The position numbers were made by a program, and so were the translations under genes. Of a stretch of DNA of 64,000 bases, positions 59,321-64,000 are shown one piece after another. The first letter of the stretch is position 1; each line of letters opens with the position of its first letter. Below the pieces are notes generated by a model. The model searched no databases and was not told the origin of the DNA. It worked only from the letters and a program-made list of their open reading frames with translations. The stretch comes from Miscanthus floridulus (lineage: Eukaryota > Streptophyta > Magnoliopsida > Poales > Poaceae): assembly GCF_019320115.1 (NCBI RefSeq), contig NC_089581.1, positions 65,081,310 through 65,145,309 of the forward strand, in the 5' to 3' direction.

Positions 59321-60320
59321 CTTCTCAAGCACAAAGGATCTTGTTCAAGACCAATACCATCACCGACCCAAAAGAAGATAAATGAGGGCCTATCAGCAAT
59401 GATCTGTTGAGTCAAATTAATATAATAATTCAAGGTAGAGAACAACCTCAATTTTCAGATTCATAATCTCTTTAGGAAATACTCTATATACTGATCTTCT
59501 CTGATACCAGGAGCGCGATGAACATATTCCTCCCATGGAGGATCCCCATGGATAACATCAAACTTTGTGCCAAAAAATCTGGGAAAGCATATGTTCCTTG
59601 AGATCACACTTTTAGTATACATTGGTGCCGAAGCTGACTTAGAAACTGTCTCATCTTTCCTCTGTATTAGTTCCCTCTCGGCCTAGGATAATCCTCCACT
59701 ACACTTGTAAGCTCTAATTCTGGAATGAAATTCTGAGGTCGCATGCCAGTGTCCACGAAACTCTGCGAGTAACCATTCTCTTCACCCCGCAGGTCCACTC
59801 TTCCTCTGTGGCATATCCAGCCTCCAGGTACTACTTTATCATGAAGCATTTCATGTCTTGGTCTATCCATTGGACGATTGGATCAAAACCTAAAACATCC
59901 GTAGGACCTCGATCTAATTTCCTCTTGAATATTATGTCTTGCTTCAGCTCCCATGCTAGGAGCAAGCCCAGGTCCAGCAACTAGAGGAGGGATGTGAAGA
60001 TTCGGGGGGCCCTTGGAAAACAAGCAGCCTGTTCGGTTGGCTGGTTCGTATCGTTGCTGGTTTATGAAAAAGTACTACTGACTGATTTATGTGAGAGAAA
60101 AATACTGTTCCAACTGAAAATTTACGATCATTTACGATGAGCCACAGCCCAAACGAACAGGCTGAAGAGGCCTGTTCCAGACCAAACAAGAGGCCTTGGA
60201 AAAGGTGGCACGAAAATACCAGGTCCAAGAGGACTCAGAGAGTGAAGCATGTTGGGGCCCCATTGGTTGCATCGGATCTGGTGGCACACCGAGAGGCCCA
60301 AATGGTGGAGGCAGCAACAT
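59321..60320 (-). pseudogene. MTB: Fragment of a METTL14-like gene (plant MTB, m6A writer subunit), broken
   Basis: The reverse strand starts at 60320 with MLLPPPFGPLGVPP, continues with a proline-rich part (GPGIFVPPF in a shifted frame), a MITE (60025-60164), then RGEENGYSQ, FVDTGMRPQNFIPELEL, FGTKFDVI, DPPWEEYVHRAPG and, after a 43-base GT...AG gap (59404-59446), IADRPSFIFFWVGDGIGLEQ. These match the centre of plant MTB, the METTL14 partner of METTL3/MTA in the nuclear mRNA m6A methyltransferase. A TGA (59883-59885), frameshifts near 60265 and 59680, and the MITE break it. The N-terminal exons and the C-terminal half of the methyltransferase domain are absent. Retained intron-like gaps suggest a DNA-level fragment rather than a retrocopy. 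It is probably non-functional. Confidence 0.82.
60025..60164. mobile_element. 140-bp MITE inside the METTL14-like fragment
   Basis: Ends CAGCCTGTTCGGTTGG and CCCAAACGAACAGGCTG are inverted repeats. AAG lies on both outer sides (60022-60024 and 60165-60167), a possible 3-bp target duplication. The interior GTGAGAGAAAAATACTGTTC is typical of an abundant grass MITE. Superfamily uncertain (PIF/Harbinger or hAT). Confidence 0.75.
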
Positions 60321-60328
60321 CTATAGAT

Positions 60329-61281
60329 GGAAAAAGTTCACGTTACCTCTCCTAACTTTTACGAAAGTCTGTTTTTCCTCCCTGAACTCTAAAACCGGAT
60401 AAACCATCTGCCTGAACTTTTAAAACCATTCATTTTACCTCCCTGACCGGTTATAAGCAGTTTTCAAATGCAGTTTTGTCTTTTTCTTTTTTATTTATTT
60501 CGAATGAATCTTTGAAAAATCATAGTAAATCACAATAAAATCATAAAATGAAAAATCTAATTTTGTTGGACTTCACATGAGTAGATCTACATAGTGAACA
60601 TATAATATGGTATTCTTTAGTACAAATTTTTCGTTGTAGCTTTAGATCTATGCTTTTCTATAATTAATTCATAGTTGCAGTTTCTATAGTTCAATTGTGG
60701 TGAAATTTTTATGGTAGGCTAATTATTGTATACTTGAATTGTAGTAAAAATTTTGTAGTCATTAGATCATGTATAACTTAGTTATAAATTTATAAATACT
60801 TTTTAACAAGCTTACACCTAAATAAATCTGCTAAGTTAGACATGATCTAATGAGTATCAAATTTTTACTACAGTTCAAGCATACAATAATGAACCCACCG
60901 TAAAAAATTCACGACAATTGGACCATAGAAATTGCAGCTATGAATTAATTATAGAAAAACATAGATCCAAAGCTACAATAAAAAATTTATACTAAAGCAT
61001 ACCATATTATATGTTCACTATGTAGATCTACTTCATGTGGAGTCCAATAAAATTAGATTTTCCTATTTTATGATTTTTTGTGATTTACTATGATTTTTTA
61101 AAAGATTCAGCCAAAATAAAAAAAAATATAAAACCACCTTTGAAAACCGCTTATAACCAGTTAGGAAGGTAAAACGAACGGTCTTAAAAGTTTAGGGAAG
61201 TGGTCTAACCGGTTTTAGAGTTTAGGGAGGAAAAAACAGACTTTTCACAAAAATTGAGGGAGGTTAATGTGGATTTTTTTC
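60329..61281. mobile_element. Mutator-type foldback MITE 1, 953 bp
   Basis: Flanked by a perfect 9-bp duplication, TCTATAGAT (60320-60328 and 61282-61290). Ends are GGAAAAAGTTCACGTTACC and the inverse of GAAAAAAATCCACATTAACC. Almost the whole element is a large imperfect palindrome: for example, CTCCCTGACCGGTTATAAGC pairs with CGCTTATAACCAGTTAGGAA, and TTCACTATGTAGATCTACT recurs inverted. No coding capacity. Confidence 0.88.
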
Positions 61282-61310
61282 TCTATAGATCATAGCATAG
61301 AATAAAGATA

Positions 61311-62253
61311 GGAAAAAATCCATTTTACCTCCCTAAACTATCTTCGAAGTTTAGTTTTCCTCCTTGAACTCGAAAACCAGGTAAACCACCTCCCTCAACT
61401 TTTAAAACTGTTCATTTTACCTTTCCTGGTCCGGTTATAGGTGGTTTTCAAAGGTGGGTTTGTCTTTTTTTTATTTATTTTGGCTAAAATTTTTAAAAAT
61501 CATAGTAAATCATGGAAAAATCATAAAATAAAAAATCTAATTTTCTTGAACTCCACATGAGTAGATCTACACAGTAAATATATAATATGGTATGATTTAG
61601 TACAATTTTTTTGCTATATCTTTAAATCTATGCTTTTATGTAATTAATTCAAAGCTATAGTTTCTATAGTCCAATTATGGTGAATTTTTTTATGATGGGC
61701 TAACTATTATATTATTGAACTGTAGTAAAAATTTCTTGCTCATTGGATAATGTATAACTGAGTTATAGATTTATTTAGTTTTGTGCTTGTTAAATAGTTT
61801 AAAAATAGTTAAAAGTGTGTAACAATAGAAACGAGTGTGAAATTTTTAATATAGTTAAAGCATACAATAATTAGACTACCATAAAATTTTCACCACAATT
61901 GGACCATATAAATTGTAGCTATGAATTAATTTTAGAAAAACATAGATCAAAGATATAGCAAAAATTTTGTACTAAAGCATACCATATTATATGTTTACTA
62001 TATACACTTACTCATGTGGAGTCCAACAAAATTGGATTTTCTATTTTATATTTTTTTTCTGTGATTTACTCTGAATTTTTCAAATATTTAGCCAAAAAAA
62101 TAAAAAAAGAAAAAGATAAAATCACATTTGAAAACCACCTATAAGCGGGTCAGAGAGGTAAAATGAACGGTTTTAAAAGTTGAAAGAGGTGATTTACCCG
62201 GTTTTCAAGGGAGGAAAAGTAAACTTCGAAGATAGGTAAAATGGACTTTTTCC
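61311..62253. mobile_element. Mutator-type foldback MITE 2, 943 bp
   Basis: Same family as MITE 1. Flanked by a perfect 9-bp duplication, ATAAAGATA (61302-61310 and 62254-62262). Ends are GGAAAAAATCCATTTTACC and the inverse of GGAAAAAGTCCATTTTACC. The arms cover nearly the full length. Only 11 bp separate MITE 1's right duplication from this one's left duplication. Confidence 0.9.
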
Positions 62254-62262
62254 ATAAAGATA

Positions 62263-62964
62263 ACCACAAACTGAAAATTGAACGTGACATACAAATACAA
62301 ATGGGCCACAACAACAGATATAATTGAGTCCACGATACAGAAACGGCAACCAACTATCAGTGGATGAAAACAGAAATATCCGTCACTCGGACGATGGATA
62401 GAAATTCCGTTTTTTTTCCCTGGTCTGGCGCAGGCAAAAGAAATCCAGCCGGAGCATAAAGAAAAAAAATGAAGGGTACCAGTGAACGGAATCCCCTAAA
62501 AATACCAGTGTGAACGGAATCCTTGCCAATATGTTGGGAGCCAAGCAAGCCCACATCAACATCAGAGTCCAGTGCTATGGTGCCCACAAAAGAAAATGCC
62601 AACCATACAGCGGTTGGCTTGAGGCCTGATAGACATTCCCAAAATACCCTTCCGTTGCTTTAACAGGCATCCATCGAGTCCACAGCAATATCCAATGGAG
62701 GAAGCCACAACATTGTTTTTGCCTTTCCTTGAAACCAAAGCACATATCAACTGCAAATCCTGACGAGTGGAAGTGTGGGGGCATGAAAGAAGTACGAGAA
62801 ATTCAATCAACCAAATGAAGGAAACAACTTTGGATAACATACAAGGTACACTTATTTACATGACATCCAGAGTTCTTTTTTTTTAGTTTTTCAGTTTTTG
62901 TTTAGTTGCAATTTCTGCAATGAGCATTGTATTGACGAGCTGACTGCACTGTTTCCAACTCAAA
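62263..62964 (-). other. Probable 3' untranslated region and downstream DNA of the E2 gene
   Basis: The stretch follows the stop codon of the E2 gene on the reverse strand and has no coding sequence. The transcript end cannot be placed. A clear AATAAA was not found, so a variant signal would be needed. Confidence 0.45.
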
Positions 62965-63095
62965 CTAAGGATCAGGATTGCCAAGTATAGCTTCATCCCC
63001 AGAGTCATGTTCCTCCTCACTAAGCTCTTCGTCGCTGGATTTGTCTTCCGGAGTGATGCCAGCGTCCTCTGGTTTGGCATACTTTTCACAATATT
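62965..63095 (-). CDS. Ubiquitin-conjugating enzyme E2, UBC4/5/6 (UBE2H-like) type, last exon (partial gene)
   Basis: On the reverse strand an exon begins after TTTCTGCAG (acceptor), reads [11 protein letters not shown], then [18 protein letters not shown] and [11 protein letters not shown], and stops at TAG 62965-62967. The [11 protein letters not shown] start, acidic tail and final -DP match the C-terminus of plant E2 enzymes UBC4/5/6, related to animal UBE2H. These E2s take ubiquitin from E1 on a catalytic cysteine and pass it on in the cytosol or nucleus. That catalytic domain lies in exons beyond 64000. The first codon is split by the intron. The frame is clean, without stops or shifts, so this may be a functional gene. 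Confidence 0.83.
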
Positions 63096-64000
63096 CTGCA
63101 GAAACATGGGAGAGAAAGTTGACACCTTAGTGTCAATATGGCACAAACCTATTTGGCCAATGATGAACAAAGTAGTGCTCGAAGATATGCAATACTAAAA
63201 TGCAATAGAAAGAAATTTTGCTTTATTGCCTCATTGGTGTTCTGAAACTGGGTGCATGGTGCCATCAAACAAAAGAAACCCTGTGTTGATGGCACCAAAC
63301 CACCCTATCACTAGAAGTCTATGTCAACATACAGATAAAGGTATAACGCCAGGAATATAAAAATCAATCACCTACTAATAACCCAATCGGTGTCAGAAGA
63401 TACATAGTGCAAGTTAACTAATTCAAGCAAGTGAACAATTACAAATTCAGTACTTATCTTAGCAGGTGAACTTTATATTGAACAGCAGTTATTATAGTGC
63501 TATGCAACTGGCAGCAATTAAATAAATCATGGGTGGTAGCCTTTTCATCAAAAACGTGTCAAGGCACGGTCGCGAAAAAAAAAAGTGGTAGCCTTTTCAT
63601 TAGTTAGGAAGTATAACCTTTGTTTCAGTTTCAAAATGTATCTATAGCATCCAAACAAGCAAACAGAGACTTCATCAACTGGATTAGGCAGAAAATGGGA
63701 GTACATGATACTAGACTGGTTAGGGAAGTTATCAGAGTTTGCATCCACATATTCATCTCCCCTAGCCACTCTTTAAAAGATAAATGGAAGCTAAATCTCT
63801 ACTGGTGCATATGAACCTAGATATACCAGTATTTGGGATGTCAAATAAGAAACACACGCATCCCATGTCTTGATTTCCACCCATCTTGTGGAGATCCCAC
63901 CACCCCACAAATTGTTTGATTTTTTATCTTCACAATCATTATCATGGCATGCCAGGGTTAAAGCAGAACCACTCAATTCCTGCTATCTGTAAAGGTGGTT
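63096..64000 (-). other. Intron of the E2 gene (continues beyond the window)
   Basis: No exon of the E2 core domain is recognisable here on the reverse strand. The stretch is AT-rich and ends upstream of the acceptor at 63096-63098. It contains an A-run (63573-63584) next to a 15-base direct repeat, GTGGTAGCCTTTTCAT, at 63533-63548 and 63585-63600. The donor site must lie to the right of 64000. Confidence 0.55.

Noticed and set aside
63791..63976. Possible upstream exon of the E2 gene
   Set aside because: The translation does not resemble any part of the E2 core domain; treated as intron.

Overview
The window is nuclear DNA of a grass, most likely a panicoid (sorghum, sugarcane or Miscanthus type). 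It carries a CACTA transposon with TTTGCCGAGTG subterminal repeats, Ty3-gypsy LTRs of 3.7 to 4.9 kb, a Copia-like element with a two-zinc-knuckle gag, and Tourist, Stowaway, hAT and Mutator MITEs. The genus is an inference. About 85-90% of the window is transposable-element sequence. The only live host coding sequence I can support is the last exon of a ubiquitin-conjugating enzyme E2 gene at the right edge, next to a broken METTL14/MTB fragment.

Layout. (1) 1-32805 is the 3' part of a non-autonomous Copia-like element: a gag with three in-frame stops, a noncoding spacer, a polypurine tract and a 3' LTR. That LTR is split by two insertions. The first is a reverse-strand gypsy-type element (3162-23241, target duplication CGATG) whose LTRs (about 4.8 kb) are longer than its 3.48 kb internal region. 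The second is a 3.7 kb solo LTR (29013-32714, target duplication GGTTA). Two tandem duplications sit on this nest: a 6,945 bp unit (5461-12405 and 12406-19350) and a 4,756 bp unit (19051-23806 and 23807-28562). The copies look identical, although the LTRs of the parent element differ by several percent.

(2) 32806-37374 holds a piece of another gypsy element with a complete 1.2 kb LTR, then a truncated LTR of the solo-LTR family in the opposite orientation. (3) 37375-43085 is mixed low-copy DNA with retroelement scraps, a Stowaway end, a 322 bp Helitron, a Tourist MITE, LINE-like tails and a GC-rich stretch without a convincing gene. (4) 43085-54635 is a three-level nest: a Mutator-like repeat, interrupted by a reverse-strand solo LTR, interrupted by an 8.5 kb CACTA element (44365-52903, TSD GTG) with a decayed TNP2-type transposase and a second decayed gene. 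(5) 54636-59320 is mostly unassigned, with a Copia RNase H remnant and a hAT-like MITE. (6) 59321-64000 holds the METTL14-like fragment, broken by a small MITE, then two large foldback Mutator-type MITEs with separate 9 bp target duplications, then the 3' end of the E2 gene.

I saw no CRISPR, tRNA or rRNA genes and no operon-like system. The most noteworthy observations are the two apparently perfect tandem duplications inside an older nested retrotransposon (recent rearrangement or assembly artefact), the twin Mutator MITEs, the hairpin inside the CACTA element and the METTL14 fragment. All comparisons were made by eye.
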